The notes under the pieces are model-generated. The model searched no databases, was not told the origin of the DNA, and was given only the letters and a program-made list of their open reading frames with translations. 64,000 nt of DNA from Ianthella basta (lineage: Eukaryota > Porifera > Demospongiae > Verongiida > Ianthellidae), in assembly GCA_964019415.1 (NCBI GenBank), contig OZ025886.1, forward strand, positions 2,843,584 to 2,907,583. Reading direction: 5' to 3'. Of the stretch, positions 1 to 11,000 are shown in pieces. A program made the position numbers and the translations under genes. Numbering within the stretch: the stretch's first letter is position 1; each line of letters starts with the position of its first letter.

Positions 1-48
1 AATTGGTTAGAAGTGCTTCCTTGCACTGCAAGCGAATAACAGCTTAGA

Positions 49-460
49 TTGATATACATACGTATACTTTATGTATACATGCAGTGGTTACAAGAGACTT
101 TCCTGGGCTGCTTAACAAAGTGGAGGACGAGTGTGACAAGCAGAGCTGGCCTCAGTCCTACTGAGAAAGCATTGATGCTACTCAGCAGAGAGACGGAAGG
201 GGGCTTGTTCATGACAGGTATTGTTGTTACCGTGTATAATATTATGCATGCATTCTTTGTTATGCTGATGAGGCTAAATGTACAAGTGCACTCACATGCA
301 CATGTTTGCTTTGTTTTGTTCCACTATAATAGTGAGGTCATCTGTGGAACTGGTGAAGTGCCTCTTGCAGCAACCTGCAATCCCCTAAGTGCCTGCTTGA
401 ATCAGGATCCTTTGGAAAGTTACTTTGGCAATGTACGAGCGGCCGGATGGAGGCCTTTTC
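49..460 (+). pseudogene. 3' fragment of a P-element/THAP9-like transposase
   Basis: The translated stretch has two blocks. The first (about 79-217) ends in LSRETEGGLFMT followed by a GT donor at 218. The second (about 350-460) contains LNQDPLESYFGNVRAAGW. The pattern L-x-Q-D-x-L-E-x-Y/F-F-G-x-x-R is the C-terminal hallmark of P-element and THAP9-type transposases, so I read this as the last exons of such a transposase. The upstream catalytic part would lie left of the window or is lost. The end of the homology overlaps, on the opposite strand, the last codons of the 420-1451 ORF. No N-terminal THAP domain or RNase H-like core is visible here. It could be a live 3' end rather than a pseudogene; the left edge hides the answer. 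Confidence 0.45.
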
Positions 461-1451
461 TTAGTCCTTTCTTCTTTCTTATTAGGACTTCTTTCCCCTC
501 TTTATATTCATTTAACCATGCTGCAGCCATTGAATGGCCCCCAATGGATAACCACAGTGTGACAATATCCATCAGTAGCTTATCAGCACGCTCAGCAGAG
601 ATATAAACCACTAGCATGTCCCAGAGAAACAGCAAGTCATTGTCACTTTTACTGTCACTGATAATGTTGTCTCTGCTCTTCTTTACACCTTGAACGTTAG
701 GGTTTAATTGTTTGGCTAAGTGAAGCATTGTGAGCAGCTCCAACTGTTTAAAGAACAAAAAGGTCTCGTTGTTAATAATGAAGATTTCACCTCGGTCTAC
801 TTGCTCTACCCATACTTTGGTGTAATCATAATATGAACTTAATTCTCCAGGGATGCCATTTGAGATAAGGTTTCTGCCACTGCCTCTGCTTCTGGGTCGT
901 GCTCCATTTGCTGCCAGTACGTACCTCTTTAACAATTTGAAGGGTACATACCCACTGGTATTCCTTAAAGCGTTTTCTTCCTCTGCTGCCATTACTGTAG
1001 CTCCAGGCTCTTCCCTTTCAACTTCTGATGTACAGGCCTTTACGAAATCCAATTTCATACTATCAAAAAGACGACGAGTAACAGACTGGCACCACAATGG
1101 ATCGGGTGGAGCAAGTCTAAGGGCTACTAATAGGCTATTCCATAAACTTTGAAGGGCTACAATTCTCTCTGTGTGAAACGAAGTAGAAATTTTCTCTACA
1201 GCCTTTGATAGCCTTGCCACGGATGACAGCTTGCTCAGTTTCTTCAAAGGCACGAGGCAGTCACCGATCTTCCCTACAAGTTTGGTACAGAAATCATCAA
1301 AAGTCCTCCTGTTCTTGCTCACCGATATAGCTTTCATTAAGGCTTCCATCTGCTCCACTTGCATAGTAGATCTCTTGCTCCATTTCGTCTTCCTGCAGGC
1401 TTCTGAAACACTTTCCACCGTACTAATCACTGACAACGACGCCGACGCCAT
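420..1451 (-). CDS. Intronless 343-residue protein of unknown function
   Basis: A single open frame from ATG at 1451 to a stop at 420, far longer than chance at this base composition. I see no signal peptide, membrane segment or catalytic motif. The N-terminal half is rich in Ser, Lys and Leu helices (KLSKLSSVARLSKAVEKIS). The last 80 residues hold two hydrophobic helices (LLFLWDMLVVYISAERADKL and MDIVTLWLSIGGHSMAAAWL) followed by a basic tail with KKKGLRKGL. That tail layout, two helices then K/R-rich, resembles a domain I associate with intronless, transposon-linked proteins expanded in sponges and cnidarians; this is recollection, not a search. The final 16 residues are antisense to the transposase tail and may be read-through past the original stop. 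A perfect E-box palindrome lies about 80 bp upstream of the ATG, so it may be expressed. Confidence 0.6.
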   Translation of the reverse strand: MASASLSVISTVESVSEACRKTKWSKRSTMQVEQMEALMKAISVSKNRRTFDDFCTKLVGKIGDCLVPLKKLSKLSSVARLSKAVEKISTSFHTERIVALQSLWNSLLVALRLAPPDPLWCQSVTRRLFDSMKLDFVKACTSEVEREEPGATVMAAEEENALRNTSGYVPFKLLKRYVLAANGARPRSRGSGRNLISNGIPGELSSYYDYTKVWVEQVDRGEIFIINNETFLFFKQLELLTMLHLAKQLNPNVQGVKKSRDNIISDSKSDNDLLFLWDMLVVYISAERADKLLMDIVTLWLSIGGHSMAAAWLNEYKEGKEVLIRKKKGLRKGLHPAARTLPK

Positions 1452-1528
1452 TTAGGTAGTGTCAGTACCGTAGCGTCTCTATGGTAAAGTCGGCAACGAA
1501 GGCCGGAAGCGTAACACACATGGAACGC

Positions 1529-1538
1529 GTCACGTGAC
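1529..1538. promoter_or_regulatory. E-box palindrome upstream of the 343-residue ORF
   Basis: GTCACGTGAC is a perfect 10-bp palindrome of the bHLH-zip (USF/MITF/MYC) type, 78 bp upstream of the ATG at 1451. The sequence between is GC-richer than the surroundings. Position and symmetry suggest a promoter element; binding is inferred. Confidence 0.35.
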
Positions 1539-1579
1539 AAGTTGCCAATCCCTAGTCCCTCGATTATCTATGGCTGGAC

Positions 1580-1824
1580 AACAGCGAATCAAACCACACG
1601 ATAACCGGAAGTCAATGGAGCTATAATTGATAAAATGGCTGTCTGCCTTGATCAAAAAACCAGAAATTGAATGATATCTCGACAAGAACAGCAATACAGA
1701 CAATTTCAACCCATGGAGGACACTTCTGGAGCCCTATTTCATAATCCTGAGAGTTTGGTGGCGTCCTGTGTCGTAGTTTTTGCCCGAATCGCAAACAAAC
1801 AGACAAACGAGCTGAATTATATAT
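1580..1824 (-). repeat. Dispersed repeat family 1, copy A
   Basis: The reverse complement reads from a TTTGTCTGTTTGTTTGCGAT block, through CAAACTCTCAGGATTATGAA, to a GCCATTTTAT and TTGACTTCCGGTT block. The same order of blocks recurs on + at 32440-32705 and, more diverged, at 30570-30800. No ORF is conserved across the copies, so I read it as a non-coding interspersed repeat (SINE or MITE class not settled). Confidence 0.7.
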
Positions 1825-1965
1825 ATATATAGACTCCAATCCTCTGAAAGTAACAATGTAGAGGTTTATTGCTACACAGTGTCATGAACCAAGGAACACA
1901 GGAACACATGTAATCACCCACACCCAGGCTAACATGGACACACACACATGCACATCCATCCACAT

Positions 1966-2012
1966 TCCGCAACCACCACCACCACCCCCCCCCCCCCCCC
2001 CACACACACACA
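1966..2012. repeat. CCA/poly-C/CA microsatellite
   Basis: An (ACC)n stretch passes into a run of about 18 C and then (CA)n. The proline-rich and cysteine-rich short ORFs across it are artefacts of low complexity. Confidence 0.9.
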
Positions 2013-2678
2013 GGACACAGTACACACAAGAACAAGTGCTTGCAACACAGAAGCACATGCAGCTGGTATCTACGAACATACACAGCACACAAAGACTTTC
2101 ACACATACATGGTAGCTGGTGACATGCATGCAAGTACTGATGTTAGGGCTCTGTGAAGTTGCAAAACTTTTCATTAGCCATGCAGGAAAGGCAGGACAGC
2201 GTATCGTTTATCGTTGAGGTAGTCTTCTGTCACAAGAAGTTTCCTCTAATGTATTTTGCTACAAGATGCTGTACAACAGTCCCAGGGGCAATCTGAAGCA
2301 TTTCCAGCCGCAAAGAGAGATTGAATCGCTTCATGTCAGGATGCCTATCTTCATGAAATGAGATGGTTGACTATCAATTATGACATCAGATTTACGCTTT
2401 CGCATATGATTAAGGAAGTCCAGTAGTGCAGTCCAGTGGTCCAGTCCAGTGGTCCAGTCCAGCGAATACAGACACCCTTATTCAAATGTACTGTTATAGT
2501 TGGATGAAACTACAAATACACACTGTAAGTAGTGTCAGAAGATACCTGAGTCAGATGCTAAAATTCATACTTATTGCAGAGAAACAACAGCTAAGCAAAT
2601 TGACTGTTAAGGCCACCACCAGCAAAAATTGCCAGCTACACGTTACATGTGGAATGAATTGGCATGCACTGCACGCAC
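2013..2678. other. Stretch without a supported gene; one open segment near 2240-2360 (-)
   Basis: Read on the minus strand, about 2240-2360 encodes an open segment containing HPDMKRFNLSLRLEML and ending with a TGA after YIRGNFL. It has an AG before it and could be a terminal exon, but I do not recognise it. A short tandem of GTCCAGTG units lies at about 2418-2462. None of the expected downstream IFT46 core exons is visible here. Confidence 0.3.
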
Positions 2679-3834
2679 CCCATTGGCCCTTGCATCTGTG
2701 TGTCCTCCTCGCTCTCACTCTGCTCCTCCCCTTCACTCTCTTCCAAATCCTGACGGGGATACTGCTGCTGCTGCTGCTGCTGCTGCCCTCCTGATACACC
2801 AGGGTACATGTACTCCTGCACATGCACCAAGAATTCTGACAAAACTATCCAGCTATGCATAATATGGCAAAACACTTCAAATGCAGCATAAGAATGCATC
2901 CAAGCTGCAGAGATGAGCTATGGCCCAAGAATGGCCTAATGAGTACAAACCACACAGCGGCAAAGGCATCACTCCCTGACACCAGCATCCAGAGATGCTC
3001 CTAATTCTGCAAACTACGTAATACCACAATACTTAAAACAGTATAACAGTCGGTGAAGGTGCATTGTCTGCCTCACATCTTGATCTGTTTCTGATGCCCC
3101 AATAGGTACCCTGGGGCTAGCTTGCACACTGGCTACCTCCTCTGTGTCACTGACCTCCACCGACTCATCATAAGGTTGATTCTGGACCAACCGACCACCC
3201 TACCAATGAACAGACGTGTGGGTAGATACTCATATTTACACAACAATACAAGTAAACTGCTCTAGGGTGTGAACAGCATTTAATATCCTGCACAGAAACG
3301 TACACACTTCTCAAATCTGTTGCTTTTTGTACAAGAAAACATAACACAAATCACTGATGTTCTATGTACCATACCTGTAATCCCGCCGAGGCAGATTTAC
3401 TGGCTACTAATAAGAGAACATTGACTGCAACACATATGCCTACGTAAGTACACTATAGAAAGGTAGGGTAGGGGGTTTCCAAACATGGCGCCGCATTTCG
3501 CTTGTACGCAGTAGAAAAGCTTCCTTATTAGTACGCAGTTAGCGCAGGGGTCAGTGTTTTGGTTAACGTAGTGAGAAAGTTTCCCTTCGAGTACAGGCGA
3601 AAGGCGGCGCCGTGTTTGGAAACCCAATCTTGTTCGGAACCCCCTTACCTTGCCTTACACTATCGCACAAATACTTCTTAAGCTTATTCTACTCAATTTC
3701 CTAGCAATGCAATAATCATCATACACTTTCCTGTCGATGCACGTCGTATACACATAGCCCTAAGTCAAACAGTACCAAACAAACTCAGTTTTAATTGTTA
3801 TCTGGGCACTCACCCCATCGCCGTAGGACGCCAT
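2679..3834 (-). CDS. IFT46: Intraflagellar transport protein 46-like, 5' exons only
   Basis: IFT46 is an IFT-B complex subunit that carries cargo into cilia. Exon 1 (3814-3834) encodes MASYGDG then GTGAGT. A candidate exon at 3375-3403 encodes PVNLPRRDY. Exon 3077-3199 begins GGRLVQNQPYDESVEVSDTE and ends phase 0 at a GTGAGG donor. Exon 2679-2815, entering phase 0, encodes a glutamine run from a CAG repeat and then an acidic stretch ESEGEEQSESEEDTQ ending GPMG. The QNQP-x-DE motif near the start, followed by a long acidic segment, fits the disordered N-terminus of IFT46. The phase between the small second exon and the third does not reconcile, so that exon is doubtful. The conserved AYDP-type core exons are not found down to position 1; they may lie beyond the left edge, or the gene is broken. 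An X-box just upstream supports a cilia gene. Confidence 0.5.
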
Positions 3835-3839
3835 CTTAC

Positions 3840-3852
3840 GTTGCTATGCAAC
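3840..3852. promoter_or_regulatory. RFX-type X-box beside the IFT46-like start codon
   Basis: GTTGCTATGCAAC is an inverted repeat of the RFX half-site (GTTGC/GCAAC), 6 bp upstream of the ATG at 3834. RFX factors bind such X-boxes in promoters of intraflagellar-transport genes across animals. The spacing is one base shorter than the commonest 14-bp form. Confidence 0.6.
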
Positions 3853-4878
3853 ACAGCAAAATGGCGCGGAATTTTTCAGACACTCCAAAATCGGTACTGA
3901 AAAAATTACCACATGCAAGTAGAGTATCGGCACTAATGTTAATTAACAGGCAATAAACACCACCAGTACAAGTTGCAATGGATTGGAGCTAGTCTTGCAT
4001 ATAGACAGACTGCTTTCTCCTCACCATACTGAAATGGAGGCAGGAATGAGATCAGCTAAGACTATTTCAAGGGCACCAATATATAATACATATATATACC
4101 ATGATGCAGATGGTAGAAAACACTAACAGCTGCCATATAATGGCAGATCTAGTGTATCATGATCAGAACCAGCATGCATGCATGCCGTTGAAGTACCTTA
4201 TGTGCAAGGGAAAGCAAGAGTATAATTGTGCCGCCTTTAATTTGTGCAATTAAACTACATTTGGTTTATTGCTGCAAGTGGCAGCATGATCACATGCATG
4301 CTGAAACGCTAATATTGTGTTCAACAGCACATAACACTCATGTGATCACCCATGCATGCATACATTTCTACATGATCAACACAAGGCCGGCGTAGCCAAC
4401 TGTTAAAAAATAATTATTATACACAACTTGCATACTGACTGACAAGGCTATATAGAATTATTATGTATAATTATTGTATGCAAAACAATATACAATGCTG
4501 AGCAAATGGTACGTAGCATGACTGCTGCTGCTGCTGCTAGCTATAGTGCATGTGCACACATGACATTGTCTTATCTATACAGACTCTATTCCACACAAAA
4601 GTAATACAGTGCGCATGTTCTGTTATGCACGGCACATCTCATTATCAATGTTCTAGTGTGATTCCTAACACAACATGACTGTGTTGCCATTTAAACTTGA
4701 AAGCAATAAGATTGTGAGACTTGCTAAGTCACCTAACTACTTCCTATGTACATAATAAAGCAGTATATAGTGTACCTACACATTCACATCAAGTGTGAAA
4801 CTCTAACTCTAGCTCTACGTACATACACTGGTCCTACATACACAGCTGATGTTCACTACTACAGTAACTTGTAGTCTT
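3853..4878. other. Intergenic region between thioredoxin copy B and the IFT46-like gene
   Basis: AT-rich sequence with many GCATGCATG and TATATA stretches and a short (CTG)5 at about 4522. I see no ORF, RNA gene or transposon end. The 3' end of the thioredoxin gene (its UTR and poly-A signal) must lie in the right part; an AATAAA-like AATAAAG on the plus strand near 4750 is not in the right orientation. Confidence 0.5.
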
Positions 4879-4976
4879 TCACTTATTCTTTTCAACCAAT
4901 GCTTTCAGCTTTTCAATGTTGGCTCCAACCAATTCGTCCACATGCTGCAGTAACAAGAGAGAAAGAATACAGACTT

Positions 4977-5057
<81 letters not shown>

Positions 5058-8000
5058 TGTGTGTGTGTGTAAGGAGGTGTACTAGGGGTGTTCTTGGGAT
5101 TACAGGAATGGCAATACAGACTGACTATGGTATGACATGTGTACATGGCCAGATCTGAATGGGGGAGATTAGCCATTTGATCCTCAAACTATTGCTTCTT
5201 ATATGTAAAAGAAAGAATAAAAATTTTATATAAAACTACTAAAGATGTAGGGCTGGCACAAAAAGTACAGAAACAAGGAAAGTCTACTACACAGTGGGGC
5301 ATTCGCCATTGTCCCTCCATTGAAGAGTGTTGCACCATATAGTACTACACTCTTGCATATAGGGACAATGGTGAATGCTCCACTGTGTAGTAGCCTTTCC
5401 TTGTTTCTGAGGGGGAGGGGGAGGGGGAGGAGGGGAAGGGAGAGGGGGGAGGCGGAGGAGGGGGAGGGAGAGGGGGGAGGGGGAGGAGGAGGAGGAGGAG
5501 GAGGAGGAGGGGAAGGAGGAGGAGGAGGAGGGGGAGGGGGAGGGGGAGGGGGAGGGGGAGGGGGAAGGGGAGGGGGAGGGGGAGGGGGAGGGGGAGGGGG
5601 AGGGGAGGAGGAGGAGGAGGAGGAGGAGGAGGAGGAGGAGGAGGAGGAGGAGGAGGAGGAGGAACCAGTGTCAATATGGGGAAGGACCTCGCTGGCGACT
5701 TCTACCTAGAAATGACAACAGAATATTAGCCAAGTAGTAAATGGTAAAGTGCGTAAACTGTGTGACCCTGCGAAATTCAAAGGCTATTGTTGGGGAAATG
5801 TTTCCTGAGCTTCTAAATCATGCGCTACATTGAGTAATAATGATGTTATGTGATGTCATGGCTAAAAAGTGCTAAAGGAAAATGTGGCATATATTCACAC
5901 CTTTCAGTCAAACTAGAGGTTCCAGGTATGACTAGCCTGTGACTGCTACTGTTGCTGGATGCTTCCAGGTATGACTATATAGCCTGAAACTGTTACTCTT
6001 GCTGTGGTAGGCACTCCCAGGCATTGCCATATGTATGCGTGTAACAGGGGAAAGCCATGTGAGAATATACACACTTCAAATGTGGTTTACACACACTGCA
6101 AGATTGAGTGCTTGTATCTACGTACTGTTACGGGGCATTCACAAAGGCACAAGGCTCAGGTGAGCAGATATGCACAGACGACCAAACAGCTTACAGCTAT
6201 TCTAGAATCTTTTCATTGATGCAATTGCAAAACTCAGCCATACTTGTGATATTGCATGCATTAATTTCGGCCATCCATCAGCTACCCTCCCTCCTAAGAG
6301 TGAATGTGGTGCAGGCAATGGCATAGGCTTTGCATCAATACAGCATCAGTACAAATGCATAAGGCATCAAACAATTAAGCACTGAAAAGCAGCTAGGGCT
6401 AAATATATACGTACCATGACCCAAATCAGTAATGCTTACCAAACACTCAAACTACACTAGGGCATACATAAGAATGCAGTAGGCCTCACTGCGGCCACTG
6501 ATGACACCATCAAAATGGCCGCTCCCACGTGGTGCAAGAAACTGGCCTACCTACTGGCACAGGCGAGCTTTGGCCAACAAGGAAATGCTTGCTGTGCAAT
6601 CGCCACCTACATATTTGGTGCTGCGCAGGGTAGCCCGTCCCTGCTTAGCTAACACAGTGCATGTATTGCGCTTCACCTGAGGAGACAGTGGAAGTGTTCC
6701 TGGCCACGTGGGGCAAATGATGTCTGCCAATATGGCCAAAGCACCAACATGTGTGTAGCCCTCGCTGGAGCAATGGGCGACGTTAACAACAATCTGAACC
6801 CGGCATGCAGCAATGGAGTGTTGAGCAGTTTCATGGCCAATGGTGACCAAGTAGAGTGTTTTGTTGTCGTGTGCGCCTGCGGAGAACACTGGGCTATTGT
6901 GTAATCTAGGTGTCTCAGGTTAACTGGGCCGGATATACATATATACATACATACATGCATACATATATACAAACAGGGAACGACTACGCATCGTGATTAC
7001 TATGACATTCAGCCTCGTTGAGACCCACAAAGGGATGAAAACGAACACAAAACACACTACCAGTTACATGTCGGCTTCAGAATTTCAGTACATTGCACAA
7101 CCTACTTAGCTTATGGTGCTAGGGGGTTGTAACAGATATAAGTACTACACCACAAGGAGCTACATAAAGCAGCAGGTGGGGAGATCTTCCTTGTGTCTAA
7201 ACTTTGTTGGTTCTACTGTATACAGGAGACTCTCACCTTTGCGCTCCCCTTGTACAGCCTGAAAGTTGGCATGGCAGAGATTCCCTGCTTCTCAGACGTC
7301 TCCTACACAAAATATGAACAAGCCATAATCTACAGTATTGCATTCAATTCGAATATATGTACTATGGCATGCATAAATTACATAGTTCGCTTTGATCTTC
7401 AGGTGCAAATAAAGACCGTAAATTGGCTATATCCCTCCCTGAACAAATCATTAATTTCGTTTTAAGAAACATGGCAATTCAATCAGCACTGCACAAGGCC
7501 TGAAACAGCTGCTCACGTGTCACATGTAAGGACAGGGAGTAAGGCAATGTGTGTGCTATTACTATACATCAGTTATAGCCCAAAGCCTCGTTGCATCACC
7601 TTAGATACCATAGGATGTTGCATAAATCACCTCAGGCTCTGCCCCCAGTGATTGTGCAACATCTCTAGGTTTAAAGATGGCAATGAGACTCAGCTTGGAG
7701 CTATAACCAAGGTAAAAAATGAGGGGACAGGAGGAGGAGGTGCCCATACAAATGATTGCATTTGTGACATTCTCCCAACCCACTTTTGCCTAGCACCCCA
7801 GAGTGATGGTCGAACACTCCAAGCCCAATCTGCTGCTGTGGGTAGGGCAAGGATGAGACTTAATACCGACAACACCAAACTTTCAAACACTGCTGCTTTG
7901 GTGATGATTGAAGCCACATCCGAGGTATCTTGCCTTACGTCCAAAGTACAATTAGTTCGGCTGCTTCGTTCTCAGCAATCTAACTTTCCAACATAAAGAG

Positions 8001-11000
8001 CCCAGATCACCTTCTCAGACCTTAGCTAGATTCTCCCAGTCTCCATGTGTGGCAAGTTTAAAAGCCAGGCTGTGTTTCATTGTGGAGAACTGGTGGCCGA
8101 ACTATCATGCCGGTCAAAGTATGATGCCGCACCCTATGTACAGATCGACTAGCTATATACTGTACGTATAAAGTCAAGGTGATGATACACACTAGCACGA
8201 TGGCCTTGGGCGACCAGTTTGACAGCACACAACAATTGCACTGCATACAACCCATGTACGTAACACCATGGGGAAATATTGTGAGTGCAATCATTTACAT
8301 GGGTGCTTTCTGTTCCTACTCCCTCCTTTCATAATTATTATGCACTCTTGATGCATCTCATAGCTGGTAACCATGAAATAACTTCAATGCACAAGTCATC
8401 TTAGTCCTCTTTTCCAGGATGTGAGGTCAGGGGCTGGTAAGCACATTTGTAACAATCATGCACATGTATGTATGTACATATACAGTACAATGGAAATGTG
8501 TGCTCAAAAGGTGCAGAAAAAAATGAGACCTGCACTAAAAAACTTGCCCACAATCTCCAGTAGTCAAATGCTGCACACGGTTTCTCCAGCAACTCTCATA
8601 CACAGCCACAGAGCCATGTATACATATGTATCAGGGCCGTCGGAGGCGGTACGGCCGGTACGGCCATGGCCGTACCACTGTTTGAACAGCTAGCAGGTTT
8701 TTAATTTTCAAAAGCAGTGTTTTTAGCTACTAAACCAGATAAACCCTACTCTACCCTAACAAACCGTTGAGGAAACAAAGAAGCAATGATCTTAGGTTGT
8801 TAGGAGATGCAATGAAACAGGAGATATCAAGTAGGATCCAATACTTCACGATTTGCAAGCACGCTCATTCTTCCGCCATGTTTTGTTACGTATTCGATTC
8901 AAAACGTAATAAAGATGGAGGCCAGCAGCGCGTACGTAGGCAATCGCTTTCTCGCACCAATAGACACACATCACCTGGCGCTACGAAGCATGGCTTGTAG
9001 CACCACACATCAGCGAATCGCTATCCCCTTATGGAGATGTAACAATTCAAAATGGCCTCATCGTCGAAGCACGTGGACCTAAGAACGCCGACAATAGGTG
9101 ACAAGCCTCATCAGCCTTGCGCAGGTTTTCAGGAATTGCTACTGTGTGGAAATATTGATATGGCTTCATTCATTAATATATTATATATGTTTATATACTG
9201 TGTACAGACAATGCATGCAAAACAAGTACATGGTTTATTGTGAAATCTATGTAACCCTCTTAAAACGACTTACTGACTGATCGAGAGTGCATGCTGGGCT
9301 AGCAAAGGCATCTCCATTCTTGAGGCACAGATCTGTAGCAAACGTTATCTGTATGATAATTAAAAGTAGCTAAAAAATTTTTTCGCTCGCTCCGCTCGCA
9401 ACAGTTTGTATCCTTCACCCAATGGCCTTACCACTTCTAAATTGCCTCCGACGGCCCTGTGTATGTACATTATACTACAAGACCAAGCCACACATGCTGA
9501 CTACGGGCCAACGGCTGTATGGAAGACTGGTTACAGGACATTTTCACAGTTGCAATGGAAGCAGCCATTAAAGATATGTGCCGGTTTAGCTGAAACTGAC
9601 CAATACTGCTCACTTAGTGTGAATGTGATTAGGAAACCTTCACCAGCCTAATTCAGAACATCAGTATTTATCATATAGGGAAAAGGTATAGTCAATAACA
9701 CACACAAAAATAAGCCATGACATACTTCATTTTCATCCACATTGACCTTGCAGAACACAATATTAGGATACTGCTTACTGAGTTCCTACAGACAAGGAGA
9801 AGATATTAGGTCAACATCAAGTAGCACACTCAGAACTGTGCACAACCAAATGAACACAAGCAACATTTATGCACAAGTAGCTGCATGGACACAATCACAC
9901 GATGGAGTGAAAGCAGTGTCACAGTGCACATATCCCTTGGTTTGATATTCAGCATAGGCAAGAAGCATTCTAAGCATTTGTCAGAATGTATTAATGAGCA
10001 TGCTGAAGACTGCGAGACAAGACCAGAGACCAGAAAGACTTCTGTGGCCTCTGTTCTTTTGTCATTGCAGTGATTCTTTGGTTGCCTATAATATGTATGT
10101 AAATCCACTCAACAACGTAAACAATGAGAGCACTAAAGCATAGAACCCTCGGCACTGTGTTGCTTTAAAACTAGGGCATACATTCAAAATGCATGCAGCC
10201 TTACTGTGCACACTACAAACGGGTGTGGCTGGCAATGTAGTGAAGGTGAATTCTTGCTTAGATGGAAAGGCACAGCCGCACGCACAAACAGCTTTTCCGA
10301 TGTTCACAGTGGCGCTATATTGTGGTCATACCTTTGTTGTTTGCCCTGCTTGCGTCAGCGTCCATTTCATACCTAGCTACGTAGCTATCGGAAAAAGCAT
10401 GTGGAGTTTTCCTGACTTCCCACTCTTAGTTGCACTTCGTGCGCAAGTTCCTCACTTTCTAACTCTCTGCTATGTCCGGTCCCATTAACACTTCATAGTG
10501 CGTGTCTATTACTATTCGTGCAGGTACATGGCACAATATAGTTCTTCTCCAATTGGCCCTGTTGAATAGCGACCGAACACGGCCAGTTACTAGCTCTCGT
10601 GCCTACACCTCTCTGCTGTCCTTGTTAAGTCACCGCAAGCTTGTCGACGCATTGCCAAAGAGGTCTTTGGACTTAGCCTGTAGCTACCTAATCATCTATG
10701 CAGCATGCCCAAGGCAGCGAAACAGCAGCTATGTAGATACCGAATTGATGAGGTAGGGAGGTTGAAGTTAAGGAGTATGGTAGCCTTTTGAGAGTTCACA
10801 TCACACCAGAATGATAAAGTGAAGAAGGGGCAAAATACCAGCCATAATGACAAATTTAGAAGAAGAGGAGACAACGAACTACTGCTAGGTGCTCCAGGTC
10901 ATAGGAATTAAAGGATTTGTGTTGTATTGTCATCGACTTCCTGGTGCTGTGTTGTCTCTCTGCTGCGCTGCTACTAGAATTCTCTGCAGGAGGCATTCTC

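Noticed and set aside
5320..5709. 129-codon Gly/Glu ORF and antisense Pro/Leu ORF
   Set aside because: They are translations of the purine tract and have no non-repetitive coding part.
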